Source of the DNA: Dehalococcoidia bacterium | GTDB taxonomy: Bacteria; Chloroflexota; Dehalococcoidia; Lucifugimonadales; Lucifugimonadaceae | Length of the DNA: 64,000 nucleotides | Assembly: GCA_026421215.1 (NCBI GenBank) | Contig: JAPKBN010000002.1 | Span: 62,001-126,000, forward strand | Direction of reading: 5' to 3' | Part shown: one piece after another, positions 28,728 to 38,377 of the stretch | Layout: each line of letters opens with the position of its first letter | How positions within the stretch are numbered: the stretch's first letter is position 1 | Notes under the pieces: generated by a model | What the model was told of the DNA's origin: nothing | Seen by the model: only the letters and a program-made list of their open reading frames with translations | Database searches by the model: none | Position numbers and translations under genes: made by a program

Positions 28728-29189
28728 CTAGGCATCCCCTTTTTTGGAGCGCGCAACTTCTGCGCCCGTGATCTGCGCCTCATGCGGATGTTCCGGGCCG
28801 GCGTAAATCTTAAGCCGGGATAACATCCGGGCACCGAGTTTTGTTTTCGGCAGCATTCCTTTGACGGAGTGCTGGATGATCCGATCAGGATGCTTGTCCT
28901 GCATCGTCTCGTACGAGATTCGCTTCAGATTGCCCGGGTACTGGCTGTGCCGCAGGTACTCTTTTTGCGTTGCCTTGTTGCCAGTGATCTTCACCTTCTC
29001 GGCGTTAATCACCACAACAAAATCTCCGCTGAGCAAGTGCGGGACGTAGCCCGGCTTGTGCTTGCCCATCAAAGACATGGCGATCCCCGTGCACAGACGA
29101 CCAAGCGTCTGTCCATCGGCATCGATTACTTGCCAGTCTGATTCAAGATCGCTGGCGCTTGGGTTATATGGCTTGAGCCTGGTGATCAT
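28728..29189 (-). CDS. rplM: 50S ribosomal protein L13
   Basis: 'WQVIDADGQTLGRLCTGIAMSLMGKHKPGYVP', 'HPDRIIQHSVKGMLPK'. Confidence 0.97.
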   Translation of the reverse strand: MITRLKPYNPSASDLESDWQVIDADGQTLGRLCTGIAMSLMGKHKPGYVPHLLSGDFVVVINAEKVKITGNKATQKEYLRHSQYPGNLKRISYETMQDKHPDRIIQHSVKGMLPKTKLGARMLSRLKIYAGPEHPHEAQITGAEVARSKKGDA

Positions 29190-29977
29190 CTAATCGTTGC
29201 TCGATCTCTTGTGGTGCGCGGAAGTCCGGTCCCGTCCGCACCTGGATAGTTTACCTTCGTCAAACACAGTCCGCGAGCCGGAGCAAGGTCTTTTGCAAGT
29301 CCACGCTCTGCCCGGTCAATCAATTCCTGGAACTGACTGCCGTCCATCCGAGCGCGGCCCACACGGACCAGTGCTCCGACCATGCGCCGCACCTGCTGGT
29401 GCACAAACGCATTTCCTCGGATATTGAACTCGACCTCGTCCCCGTTCCGGTTGACCCCTGATTCCTCCACCCGCCTGATCGTGATTGCATCCGACGGAGT
29501 TGCCGGACCGGCGAACGACGCAAAGTCATGTTCACCATTCAGGCGGGAGGCGGCCTCGTTCATCGCTGAATCGTCCAACCGATGCCTAACGTGTGTCGTT
29601 CGGAATCGAGAGAACGGCGATCGGGAACGCCGGTCTTTGATTATGTATCTGTACTCCCTGCTAGTTGCATCCCGTCTCGGATCAAAATTGTCTGCGACTC
29701 TTGAGGCGCAGACGATTGCGACGTCGTCGGGTAGGTAGTGATTTATCGCGTCCCGGATCTTCTCGTCGTTCAGTTCGGTCTCCACGTTGAAAGCCCCGAC
29801 CTGTCCTGTTCCATGCACTCCGGCATCGGTCCGGCTGGCGAGGTACAACCTGACCTGCTTGCCGAATATCGTCGGCAGGACGCTTTCTATCTCTCCCTGT
29901 ACTGTCCGGTCCGTGGCTTGCAGTTGTGAACCGTGCAAGTCCGTTCCGTCATATTCAATTACGAGCCCGATTCGCAT
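29186..29977 (-). CDS. truA: tRNA pseudouridine synthase A
   Basis: 'LVIEYDGTDLHGSQLQ', 'LASRTDAGVHGTGQVGAF', 'FVHQQVRRMVGALVRVG'. Confidence 0.95.
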   Translation of the reverse strand: MRIGLVIEYDGTDLHGSQLQATDRTVQGEIESVLPTIFGKQVRLYLASRTDAGVHGTGQVGAFNVETELNDEKIRDAINHYLPDDVAIVCASRVADNFDPRRDATSREYRYIIKDRRSRSPFSRFRTTHVRHRLDDSAMNEAASRLNGEHDFASFAGPATPSDAITIRRVEESGVNRNGDEVEFNIRGNAFVHQQVRRMVGALVRVGRARMDGSQFQELIDRAERGLAKDLAPARGLCLTKVNYPGADGTGLPRTTRDRATIR

Positions 29978-30023
29978 TATCGATAAATCGAAGCTCCGGA
30001 GGGTACCGGAGTTGCGAATCTGG

Positions 30024-30377
30024 CTAGGAAACCAACTCAAGTATGACCATCTCGGCTCCATCGCCTTTACGGGGACCAAGCTTGATCACTCGTGTGTAAC
30101 CACCCTGACGATCTGCGAACTCCGGGGCGATCTCGTCAAACAACCGCTTCACGACACTAGTATCGGTGATGAAGGCGGCCGCCTGTCTGCGGGAGTGGAT
30201 TGAGCCTTCTTTGCCGTGCGTAATCATGCGCTCAGCAAAGATGCGTGACTCTTTCGCCTTCTGCAGGGTTGTCTTGATTCTTCCGTGTCGGAGCAGGTCC
30301 GTAACCATGCTGCGGAACATTGCTCGCCTGATGTGACCGGGCCGGCCGAATGCTCGGCCCGAAACCTTATGTCTCAT
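30024..30377 (-). CDS. rplQ: 50S ribosomal protein L17
   Basis: 'MRHKVSGRAFGRPGHIRRAMFRSMVTDLLRHGRIKTTLQKAKE'. Confidence 0.97.
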   Translation of the reverse strand: MRHKVSGRAFGRPGHIRRAMFRSMVTDLLRHGRIKTTLQKAKESRIFAERMITHGKEGSIHSRRQAAAFITDTSVVKRLFDEIAPEFADRQGGYTRVIKLGPRKGDGAEMVILELVS

Positions 30378-31458
30378 TCTCGGTCTCCCCGGCGGTTACC
30401 GCTGCGACTTCTTCTGCACCGTCCGAGCTGGCTTCTCCGGAGGTAGTAGACCCAGCGGAGTCACCCTCGGCGCTCTCGGTTGGCGGGTCAGGTGACCAGA
30501 AGCCCTTCTCCTCAAGCCGTTCATACAGCTCGTCGAGAGACTTCTGTCCGAAATTCCTGATCCTGAGCAGGTCACGTTTTGGCATCTTGAGAACTTCACC
30601 GACCCGGTGAACACCGGCTCGCTTCAGGCAGTTAAGTGTGCGCGCCGAAAGGTCGAGTGACTCAACAGGTGTGAGAGCCTGGCTCGACACTGCGGGATCG
30701 GCACTAAGTGGGTCTTCATCGCTCCGACCAACCTCAAGATTGGCAAAGAGGAGGAAGCGGTCATTCAGTTGCGCTGCGGCGTTACGTACCGCCTCCATCG
30801 GGGTCAGTGTTGCGTCGGTCCAGACCTCAATGACGAGGCGTTCCAGATCGGTCTTCTGACCGACACGGGTCGACTCGACTTTGAACCCGGCCTTGCGCAC
30901 AGGGGTGTACACCGCGTCCACGGGGAGCACGCCAATCGGAAGACCGGTCTCGTGCGCCGCAGGAATGTAACCTGTTCCCTGTTCGACGTTCATCTCGATA
31001 GAGACACGAGCCTCTGCCGAGTCCAACGACAACAGGTGGAGTTCAGGATTGACGATCTCAAAGTCGGACGACGCCATAACATCTCCGGCCTTCACTTCGC
31101 CCTCACCATCCACCTCAAGCCGCAAGCGGCCGGGCCGATCCGCGAGGGAGCGAAGCCGTATGCTCTTGATGTTCATCATGAGCTCGGGGACCTCTTCCTT
31201 CACGTGCGGGATGACCGAGTACTCGTGATTTACGCCGTCAATCTTGACCCAGGTAACTGCTGTGCCCGGCAGCGAGCTCAAAAGCACCCGCCGGAGAGCG
31301 TTACCAAGGGTGGTCGCCCAGCCCCGTTCGAGCGGCTCTGCCGAAAACATCCCGTAAGTGTCGTCCATCTCTATGATCGAGAGGGCGAGCTGTGGGACTT
31401 CAGGAGCCGCAGGTTGTAGCTCTTCTGTTGTGGGGAGCCCGTATAGGTTATCTAGCAT
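30367..31458 (-). CDS. rpoA: DNA-directed RNA polymerase subunit alpha, acidic C-terminal extension
   Basis: 'PLERGWATTLGNALRRVLLSSLPGTAVT', 'LNCLKRAGVHRVGEVL'; tail 'PTESAEGDSAGSTTSGEASSDGAEEVAAVTAGETENET'. Confidence 0.97.
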   Translation of the reverse strand: MLDNLYGLPTTEELQPAAPEVPQLALSIIEMDDTYGMFSAEPLERGWATTLGNALRRVLLSSLPGTAVTWVKIDGVNHEYSVIPHVKEEVPELMMNIKSIRLRSLADRPGRLRLEVDGEGEVKAGDVMASSDFEIVNPELHLLSLDSAEARVSIEMNVEQGTGYIPAAHETGLPIGVLPVDAVYTPVRKAGFKVESTRVGQKTDLERLVIEVWTDATLTPMEAVRNAAAQLNDRFLLFANLEVGRSDEDPLSADPAVSSQALTPVESLDLSARTLNCLKRAGVHRVGEVLKMPKRDLLRIRNFGQKSLDELYERLEEKGFWSPDPPTESAEGDSAGSTTSGEASSDGAEEVAAVTAGETENET

Positions 31459-31470
31459 CGAGGAAACCCC

Positions 31471-32115
31471 TTACCGCTTGGAGTAGAACTCGACGATCAT
31501 CCGGGTGTCGACTTTCGTGTCGATCTCGGATGGTGCAGGCAAAGCTGCAACAGTGCCGGTTGCGTTTTCGGCGTTCAGCTGTAGCCAGCCGGGAACCGTG
31601 CGCTTTGGCAATGTTTCTTTCATCGTCTTGAAGTAGTTATTTGAACGCGACTGCTCACGCCACGAGATCACATCGCCGGGTTTGACCATGTATGACGGGA
31701 TGTCTACCCGTCGCCCGTTGACCTCAAGGTGGCCGTGGTTGACTAGCTGTCGTGACTGATTTCTTGACTCACCGAAAGCAAGCCTGTAGACCACGTTGTC
31801 TAGTCGACGCTCAAGCAGTTGCATGAGTCGGTCACCGGTTACACCGGAAGCGCGCGTCGCCTCTTTCATGTAGTTGCTGAACTGGCGTTCAAGCGTGCCG
31901 TACACGAATCGGGCCTTTTGTTTTTCACGCAGTTGCGTACCGTGCTCGGAAATCCGGCGACGTCGTTGCATCCCTGCGTTTGCGGCCTGCTCGCCCGGAG
32001 GCGACCGCCGCTTGTCAACGGCGCAGCGCGGCGTGTAGCAGCGTTCGCCTTTTAGGAAGAGCTTTTCTCCCACCCGCCTGCAGAGTCTGCAAGCCGGACC
32101 GTTATACCTCGCCAT
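31471..32115 (-). CDS. rpsD: 30S ribosomal protein S4
   Basis: 'GPACRLCRRVGEKLFLKGERC', 'RLDNVVYRLAFGESRNQSRQLVNHGHLEVNGRRVDIPSY'. Confidence 0.97.
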   Translation of the reverse strand: MARYNGPACRLCRRVGEKLFLKGERCYTPRCAVDKRRSPPGEQAANAGMQRRRRISEHGTQLREKQKARFVYGTLERQFSNYMKEATRASGVTGDRLMQLLERRLDNVVYRLAFGESRNQSRQLVNHGHLEVNGRRVDIPSYMVKPGDVISWREQSRSNNYFKTMKETLPKRTVPGWLQLNAENATGTVAALPAPSEIDTKVDTRMIVEFYSKR

Positions 32116-32244
32116 TGAAGCCTGTTTTTTCCTTTCGCCCGTGAAGTGGGCGTGCTGGGGCGGATCCGGTTGAGGACAGTTGAGCCCGGATTCGGCTTTA
32201 ACAACTCGTCATCGGTGTGGTGACGAGCCTCGTAACGTCGGGGA

Positions 32245-32631
32245 CTAAACCCGTCGTTTTTTCGGTGGCCGACACCCGTTGTGGGGCACCGGGGTTACGT
32301 CTTTGATACTGGTGATTCGCAGACCCGTAGCCTGAAGGGACCGGATCGCCGCTTCACGGCCGGATCCGGGACCTTTGACCATAACGTCCACGGTACGAAG
32401 ACCGTGGTCCATCGCCTTTCGGGCGGCCTGTTCCCCGGCGCGCTGCGCAGCGAAGGCGGTCCCTTTGCGAGATCCTCGAAACCCTACGGTTCCGGCGCTC
32501 GCCCAGGACAGCACATCGCCGTTTGGCTCGGTAAGGGTCACGATTGTGTTGTTAAACGTGGCGGAGACGAACGCGTGCCCCTGCGGGACAAACTTCCTCT
32601 CACGACGTCGTGTACGAACTCTTCTCGGCAT
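32245..32631 (-). CDS. rpsK: 30S ribosomal protein S11
   Basis: '[45 protein letters not shown]'. Confidence 0.97.
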   Translation of the reverse strand: MPRRVRTRRRERKFVPQGHAFVSATFNNTIVTLTEPNGDVLSWASAGTVGFRGSRKGTAFAAQRAGEQAARKAMDHGLRTVDVMVKGPGSGREAAIRSLQATGLRITSIKDVTPVPHNGCRPPKKRRV

Positions 32632-32749
32632 TCTTTGTTTCGACTCCGCCTCCGGGCGGGTTAATCACTGACCTGTGCCATCCACAATTTGCGATGGCGT
32701 TTTGACATCTGGATATCCGGCTCGTAATGGCCGGCCTATGACAAGTGGC

Positions 32750-33130
32750 CTAGTGGCCGACCTTCTTCTTGTTGGCAATTGCGCGCCTACGACCGCGCTT
32801 GGTCCTAGCATTGGTCTTTGTGCGCTGTCCACGTGCGGGCAGGCCACGACGGTGGCGCAGACCACGGTAACTTCCAATATCGATCAAACGGCGGACGTTC
32901 ATCTGGACATCTCGCCTGAGGTCTCCTTCGATGATTGCTCCGCTACGGTCAAGGGCGCCACGGAGCCGATTGAGCTCCTCTTCGCTGAGCTCCCGGACAC
33001 GTGGGTTTCCGGGAAGCGCTGCTTCCTCCACGACGCGTTTGGCCACGGACGGACCTACGCCGTAAACGGTCTGAATTGAAACTTCAACCCGTTTGTTGTC
33101 CGGTATGTTCACTCCAGCGACGAGCGCCAT
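32750..33130 (-). CDS. rpsM: 30S ribosomal protein S13
   Basis: 'ALVAGVNIPDNKRVEVSIQTVYGVGPSVA', 'YRGLRHRRGLPARGQRTKTNARTKRG'. Confidence 0.97.
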   Translation of the reverse strand: MALVAGVNIPDNKRVEVSIQTVYGVGPSVAKRVVEEAALPGNPRVRELSEEELNRLRGALDRSGAIIEGDLRRDVQMNVRRLIDIGSYRGLRHRRGLPARGQRTKTNARTKRGRRRAIANKKKVGH

Positions 33131-33202
33131 ATGCGATGTTCCTTAAATATCCTGAAACTCTTGAGATCCCGGTACAGCCGGCCGCGATGCCAGCATGGGT
33201 AA

Positions 33203-33316
33203 CTAACCCTGGCGTTGCTTGTGCCGTCCATTGCTGCACAGCACGCGAATGACGCCCTTTCGTCGGATCACCTTGCAGTTGGCGCACCGAGGTTTTACAG
33301 ATGCTCTTACTTTCAT
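33203..33316 (-). CDS. rpmJ: 50S ribosomal protein L36 (absent from ORF track)
   Basis: Manual translation [37 protein letters not shown]. Confidence 0.97.
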   Translation of the reverse strand: MKVRASVKPRCANCKVIRRKGVIRVLCSNGRHKQRQG

Positions 33317-33356
33317 ATCTCTAAATCCCGCCCCTGACGGTTAACTACAGACCGGT

Positions 33357-33575
33357 TTACTTGAACCGGTAGGTGATCCGGCCACGGGTGAGGTCGTAAG
33401 GAGAGAGCTCCACCAGCACCCTGTCGCCGGGGAGAACCCGGATGAAGTTCAACCGGATCTTTCCGGATGCGTGTGCCAGTACTTTGTGCCCGGTCGGGAG
33501 CTCCACGCGGAAGTTCGCGTTGGGAAGCGCCTCTGTGACCGTGCCCTCTACTTCGATGCCTTCCTTCTTAGCCAA
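33357..33575 (-). CDS. infA: Translation initiation factor IF-1
   Basis: '[66 protein letters not shown]'. Confidence 0.97.
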   Translation of the reverse strand: MAKKEGIEVEGTVTEALPNANFRVELPTGHKVLAHASGKIRLNFIRVLPGDRVLVELSPYDLTRGRITYRFK

Positions 33576-33600
33576 ATTTTCTCCGTTTCCCGTAAACCGT

Positions 33601-34413
33601 TTAAAGGACCGTCAAAACTTCAGGACCTTCTGGTGTTATCGCCAAGGTGTGTTCGAAATGCGCCGATAGTTTTCTGTCTGCCGTTACGACTGTCCAGCCA
33701 TCGCCGAGGCTCTCAGTCCTCCACGTGCCAAGATTTACCATTGGCTCTATGCAGATGACCATCCCCTCACGAAGTTGCGGTCCCTGCCCACCAACTCCCA
33801 CATTTGGAATTTGCGGCGCTTCATGCAACCGACGGCCTATTCCGTGTCCCGTGTACTCCCTGACTAGTTCAAATCCAAGAGGCCTTACGTACCCTTCCAC
33901 TGCGGCGGAGATGTCTCCGACCCTAGCACCTGGGACCGCTGCCAGAATCCCCTGTTCCAGTGCACGCCGAGTTACCTCGACGAGCTCCTTCTTTTCTTCA
34001 TCCCCATCCCCGGCTATTAGCGTTACCGCTGAGTCCCCGTGGAAGCCATCGACGACAGCGCCGATGTCCAACTTCACCAGATCACCGTCCTGGATCACCC
34101 GGTTGCCCGGGATCCCGTGGACTATCTCCTCGTTCAAGGAGGTACAGATCACACCCGGGAACGGAATCGCCCCCGGGATTGGCGCGTAGCCTAGAAAGGA
34201 CGGTTCGGCGCCTCTATCCGAGATGACCTTCCGGGCTTCTTGATCCAGATGACCCGTAGTCATTCCGGGTTCCAGTATATTTATGAGCCGTTCCCTGACC
34301 GCCGCGACAACTTTCCCGGCAGCACGCATCGAATCCAGTTCACGGGCAGACTTAATAGTCGGTACCCGAAACATTGGATCCGATTCTGAGCCGAGATTTG
34401 TGCCGTGGTTCAA
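33601..34413 (-). CDS. map: Methionine aminopeptidase type I (true start may be 34374)
   Basis: '[41 protein letters not shown]', '[18 protein letters not shown]', 'CIEPMVN'. Confidence 0.95.
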   Translation of the reverse strand: MNHGTNLGSESDPMFRVPTIKSARELDSMRAAGKVVAAVRERLINILEPGMTTGHLDQEARKVISDRGAEPSFLGYAPIPGAIPFPGVICTSLNEEIVHGIPGNRVIQDGDLVKLDIGAVVDGFHGDSAVTLIAGDGDEEKKELVEVTRRALEQGILAAVPGARVGDISAAVEGYVRPLGFELVREYTGHGIGRRLHEAPQIPNVGVGGQGPQLREGMVICIEPMVNLGTWRTESLGDGWTVVTADRKLSAHFEHTLAITPEGPEVLTVL

Positions 34414-34480
34414 GAAAGCTCCTAAAGATTATAGCTGATGCCTGATCAGGCCGCACCTGCCGGATGGGATTGCGCGCAAG

Positions 34481-35119
34481 CTAGCCGAGCGCGGCGGCCA
34501 GATCTTCCTGCACGCCGTCGATCGACTGTTCTCCATCGACTTCCACCAGGGTGCCAATTTTTTGGTAATGATCGAGTACGGGCGTCGTTTGTGTTGCGTA
34601 TACCCTGAGACGGTTTAGCACCGCTTCAGGCTTATCGTCCTCTCGTCGGACCAGATCGCTGCCGCAGTCATCGCACTTGTCAGCATTCCGCGGTTTATTA
34701 AAAGCATCGTGATACGGCCGCTGGCAATTTGGGCAGGTAGCACGCCCTGCAAGGCGGCGGACCAGCTCCTCTTCTGAGACCTTAAAAAAGATTGATCGGT
34801 CCACGCTCGTGTTGGCCGCAGTGAGCGCCTCGTCGAGGGCGGCTGCTTGCGCGACTGTGCGCGGAAAACCGTCTAACAAAATCCCATCAGAATCAGGGCC
34901 CTCCAGTCGGCCCTTGATCATCCCGATCATCACATCGTCCGGGACTAGGTCGCCGCGATCCATGAACGCTTTGGCGGCCAGGCCCAGTTCAGTAGCGGCG
35001 GCCACTTCTGCGCGAAGTAGATCACCTGTCGCCAGATGCGTCAGGTTCTTCTTTTGTGCGAGAGTTTTGGCCTGTGTGCCCTTGCCTGCTCCGGGCGCGC
35101 CAAGAAATACGATGAGCAA
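34481..35119 (-). CDS. adk: Adenylate kinase (zinc-type lid)
   Basis: 'IVFLGAPGAGKGTQAKTLAQ', 'LLDGFPRTVAQA', CxxC...CxxC lid 'CPNCQRPYH...CDDCGSDL'. Confidence 0.97.
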   Translation of the reverse strand: MLIVFLGAPGAGKGTQAKTLAQKKNLTHLATGDLLRAEVAAATELGLAAKAFMDRGDLVPDDVMIGMIKGRLEGPDSDGILLDGFPRTVAQAAALDEALTAANTSVDRSIFFKVSEEELVRRLAGRATCPNCQRPYHDAFNKPRNADKCDDCGSDLVRREDDKPEAVLNRLRVYATQTTPVLDHYQKIGTLVEVDGEQSIDGVQEDLAAALG

Positions 35120-35168
35120 CGAGTAAGTTTGCCTCTGTGCCTTTAATCGGTTAGCGGATCGGGTTGAT

Positions 35169-36539
35169 TTAGCGGATGAAACCTTCGTAGTTACGCATCA
35201 GCAACTGGGCCTCAAGTTGCCTCATCGTGTCCAGAGCTACGCCGACCATGATCAAAAGACTGGTCGCGCTGACGATGCTCGTGGATGCGGCAACGCTCGT
35301 TATCTGGCCGGACAGGTACGGCATTATGGCGATGAATCCCAGGAATAACGCACCTCCCCACGTGATACGGAAGATCACGCGCATGAGGTAGTCGTGCGTC
35401 GGTTTACCGGGCCTGATCCCGGGCACAAAGCCACCGTTTTTCTGCAAGTTTTCCGCCAGGTTCTGCTGGTTGAACGTGACGAGCGCATAAAAGAATGTGA
35501 ACACCACTACTAGCACAAACACCATGATCCAGTAGAACAGGCTTGTGGGACTCATAGCGTTTGTAAAGAACTGCGACATGTTCGCCACAACGCTGTCGCT
35601 CGCCGGGTCCGCAAAGTAACTGGCGAGGGTCGGCGGAAGGATCAAAATTGAGAACGCGAAGATCAACGGAATCATGCCCGCCGAGTTGACGCGTAACGGT
35701 ATATGGGTAGCGCCAGCCTGCCGATACATTCGGCCACCGCGGAAGATATTACGTCCGTATTGGACCGGGACTCTACGTTGAGCCTCGTTAAACACCACGA
35801 TGAAATAGATCATCGCCAGTGTTATACCGCCCAGCATTAATAACTGGAATCCCTGATCCCTGATCAGCGCGCCCTGACCTATGATCTGTGGCAGCGTAGA
35901 CACGATTCCCGCGAAAATAATCAGCGAGATTCCGTTGCCGATGCCCTTCTCAGTGATTAATTCACCAAGCCAAACTAAGAACATAGTTCCGGCCACGAAC
36001 GCGCTCAAGATCGCAACCGTCCCGAGCAGCTCCCCGCTGCCAAGGCCGATGCCTGAAATCGCCCCGCCCTGCATCCCGCCGAGCCCACCGCTCTGCAGCA
36101 GGTTCAACTGGCCGTAACCTTGAAGGATGGCGATAGGGACTGTCAGATAATGCGTGAGTTGGTTGATCTTCTGGCGGCCATATTGCCCCTCAGCCGACAG
36201 CTCTTTGAGCGACGGGATGAGCGGTGTCATGATCTGAATGATGATGGACGCCGTGATGTACGGGTACACGCCAAGCGCGGCGACGCTTAGGTTTCGAAGA
36301 GCGCCTCCACTGAACAGGTCCAGGAACCCGAGTAGGGGGCTGGCCTCAAACGCAGCGGCGAGGGCGTCGCGGTCCACTCCTGGTACCGGGAGGTGCGCTG
36401 TAAACCGGAAAACAACCAGAATCGCCAACGTAAATAAAATGCGGTACCGGAGGTCCGGAATCCGCATCGAATCTATCACGGCCTGCAGTAAGGCAGGACG
36501 TGTGGATTCTGTTCTTTGTGCCTGGGCTTCTCGGATCAA
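35169..36539 (-). CDS. secY: Preprotein translocase subunit SecY
   Basis: Multi-TM; 'ITASIIIQIMTPLIPSLKELSAEGQYGRQKINQLTHYLT', 'EKGIGNGISLIIFAGI'. Confidence 0.97.
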   Translation of the reverse strand: MIREAQAQRTESTRPALLQAVIDSMRIPDLRYRILFTLAILVVFRFTAHLPVPGVDRDALAAAFEASPLLGFLDLFSGGALRNLSVAALGVYPYITASIIIQIMTPLIPSLKELSAEGQYGRQKINQLTHYLTVPIAILQGYGQLNLLQSGGLGGMQGGAISGIGLGSGELLGTVAILSAFVAGTMFLVWLGELITEKGIGNGISLIIFAGIVSTLPQIIGQGALIRDQGFQLLMLGGITLAMIYFIVVFNEAQRRVPVQYGRNIFRGGRMYRQAGATHIPLRVNSAGMIPLIFAFSILILPPTLASYFADPASDSVVANMSQFFTNAMSPTSLFYWIMVFVLVVVFTFFYALVTFNQQNLAENLQKNGGFVPGIRPGKPTHDYLMRVIFRITWGGALFLGFIAIMPYLSGQITSVAASTSIVSATSLLIMVGVALDTMRQLEAQLLMRNYEGFIR

Positions 36540-36582
36540 CGACGTACCTTCACCGTGGCAAATTCCCGGGGATGAGTAATAG

Positions 36583-37023
36583 CTAGGCTATTACGACTAC
36601 GCTGCCACCAGCCGCTTCGATTTTTGTCTGTGCAGACTTGCTGAATCCGTGCGCCGTTACCTGAAGAGACGTAGAGATTTCACCATCTCCCAGGATCTTA
36701 ACTTTCTCGCTCGATTTCGTGATGATGCCGGCGGAAGCTAGTTCAGCAGGGCCCACCTCCGCGTTCGCCTCAAATATATCGAGACGTGACACGTTGACTG
36801 GGATGTACTCGACGCGCCATTTATTATTGAAGCCCCGCAAGTACGGCAGACGCTTCACCAACGGCAACTGTCCGCCTTCGAAAAACGGCTTTATGCTCGT
36901 GCGCTGTTTCTGCCCCTTGGAGCCTCGGGTGGAGTAAGTACCGCGGCCGCTGCCATCCCCACGCCCGACACGTCGTCGAGGACGTACCGAACCCGGTGCG
37001 GGTTTGAGGTCATGTAATCCCAT
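36583..37023 (-). CDS. rplO: 50S ribosomal protein L15
   Basis: 'MGLHDLKPAPGSVRPRRRVGRGDGSGRGTYSTRGSKGQKQR'. Confidence 0.97.
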   Translation of the reverse strand: MGLHDLKPAPGSVRPRRRVGRGDGSGRGTYSTRGSKGQKQRTSIKPFFEGGQLPLVKRLPYLRGFNNKWRVEYIPVNVSRLDIFEANAEVGPAELASAGIITKSSEKVKILGDGEISTSLQVTAHGFSKSAQTKIEAAGGSVVVIA

Positions 37024-37067
37024 TTGCCTAATGTACCTGCAATCGTTGGTTTCTCGAAAGCCAGTTC

Positions 37068-37250
37068 TTAGTCGGCTTCTTCAACAGTTATAAGATGCCG
37101 GACCTTTTTGATCATCCCACGGACGGCGGAATTGTCTGGCCGGACGACCTGTTGCCGGATTTTGCGGAGACCAAGAGACTGCAATGTAGCTCTCTGGTCC
37201 TGCGGGTAGCCGATCTTGCTCTTGATCTGAGTAATTCTAAGGTCACCCAT
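37068..37250 (-). CDS. rpmD: 50S ribosomal protein L30
   Basis: 'LRITQIKSKIGYPQDQRATLQSLGLRKIRQQVVRPDNSAVRGMIKKVRHLI'. Confidence 0.96.
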   Translation of the reverse strand: MGDLRITQIKSKIGYPQDQRATLQSLGLRKIRQQVVRPDNSAVRGMIKKVRHLITVEEAD

Positions 37251-37253
37251 TGC

Positions 37254-38003
37254 TTACTCCGCCGTTGCCGCCGACGCGACCGCTTCTGCGACCGGATCGG
37301 GCTGCGGGGTCGGGGTCGAGTTGTCATAGCCCATCCGACGGGCGACCTCGGCCTTCGGGTCACGCAACAGGCTTAACGCAAGTAACGTGGCACGTACGAT
37401 ATTAAGTGTGTTGCTAGAGCCAAAGGTCTTTGACAGGACGTCTTTGATGCCGGCAACTTCCATGACCGCACGCACGCCACCACCGGCGATGATGCCGGTG
37501 CCGGGAGCGGCTGGTTTCAGCAGCACCTTGGCGCCACCAAACTTGGCCTGGATCTCGTGCGGCAGGGTAGTGCCGTTGAGGACAACGGACTTCATCTCAC
37601 GCTTGGCTCCGGCGGTGCCTTTACGCACTGCGTCCGGAACGGCCTTGGCCTTGCCGAGACTCATCCCAACCTTGCCTTCGCTATCGCCCACAACCACGAG
37701 CGCGTTGAAGCTCAGGTGACGACCACCTTTGACGACCTTGGAGACACGTCGAATCTTGATTACGCGTTCTTCGAGGCCTGAATCTTCTCGCTCCTGTGGC
37801 CGTTCGCGCCGGGGACCACGGCCTCTGCCGCGATCGCCGCCACCACGTCCACCCTGGTTTCCTGGGCCGCCTGGGCCGCCTGGGCCGCCTGGGCCGCCTG
37901 GGCCGCCTGGGCCGCCTGGGCCACCACGTCCGCCACGTCCCCCCCTGTTACCACCACCGCCACGTGCTCCGGGTGATCCACCCGGCCTGTTCTGTTGAGT
38001 CAT
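37254..38003 (-). CDS. rpsE: 30S ribosomal protein S5 with Gly/Arg-rich collagen-like N-terminal extension
   Basis: Canonical S5 from 'ERVIKIRRVSKVVKGGRHLSFNALVVVGD'; preceded by low-complexity GGRGG/GGP region. Confidence 0.96.
   Translation of the reverse strand: MTQQNRPGGSPGARGGGGNRGGRGGRGGPGGPGGPGGPGGPGGPGGPGNQGGRGGGDRGRGRGPRRERPQEREDSGLEERVIKIRRVSKVVKGGRHLSFNALVVVGDSEGKVGMSLGKAKAVPDAVRKGTAGAKREMKSVVLNGTTLPHEIQAKFGGAKVLLKPAAPGTGIIAGGGVRAVMEVAGIKDVLSKTFGSSNTLNIVRATLLALSLLRDPKAEVARRMGYDNSTPTPQPDPVAEAVASAATAE
37861..37923. repeat. 9-bp in-frame tandem repeat CCTGGGCCG (6 perfect copies plus one ending in A)
   Basis: Direct reading; minus-strand translation (GGP)n. Confidence 0.95.
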
Positions 38004-38372
38004 CTAAAACTCCAGACCCACTTCGCGCGCTGCTTCCGCGAGCGCCTTCACACGGCCGTGGTACGCGTAGCCACCGCGATCGAACACCACGCGTTCGACT
38101 CCGGCATCTTTTGCCTTTTGAGCGATCGACGTGCCGACCGCAGTCGCACTGTTGATCTTGCCGCCCTTGGCTGACTCGCCCCGGAGATCCGGATCGAGTG
38201 TTGAGGCGGCGACGAGAGTGTGACCGGCTGAGTCGTCGATCACTTGTGCATAGATGTGATGATGACTGCGAAACACAGCCAACCGCGGCCGCTCTTGCGA
38301 GCCGGATACTTTTTTGCGCAATCGGCGATGACGCATCAAACGCCTTGGTTCTTTTTTCTTCGTGTATGCCAT
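38004..38372 (-). CDS. rplR: 50S ribosomal protein L18
   Basis: '[34 protein letters not shown]', '[28 protein letters not shown]'. Confidence 0.97.
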   Translation of the reverse strand: MAYTKKKEPRRLMRHRRLRKKVSGSQERPRLAVFRSHHHIYAQVIDDSAGHTLVAASTLDPDLRGESAKGGKINSATAVGTSIAQKAKDAGVERVVFDRGGYAYHGRVKALAEAAREVGLEF

Positions 38373-38377
38373 CTTGA

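Noticed and set aside
34440-34451. GCCTGATCAGGC palindrome between adk and map
   Set aside because: Only 12 nt, expected by chance in a window of this size; no T-tract or other context
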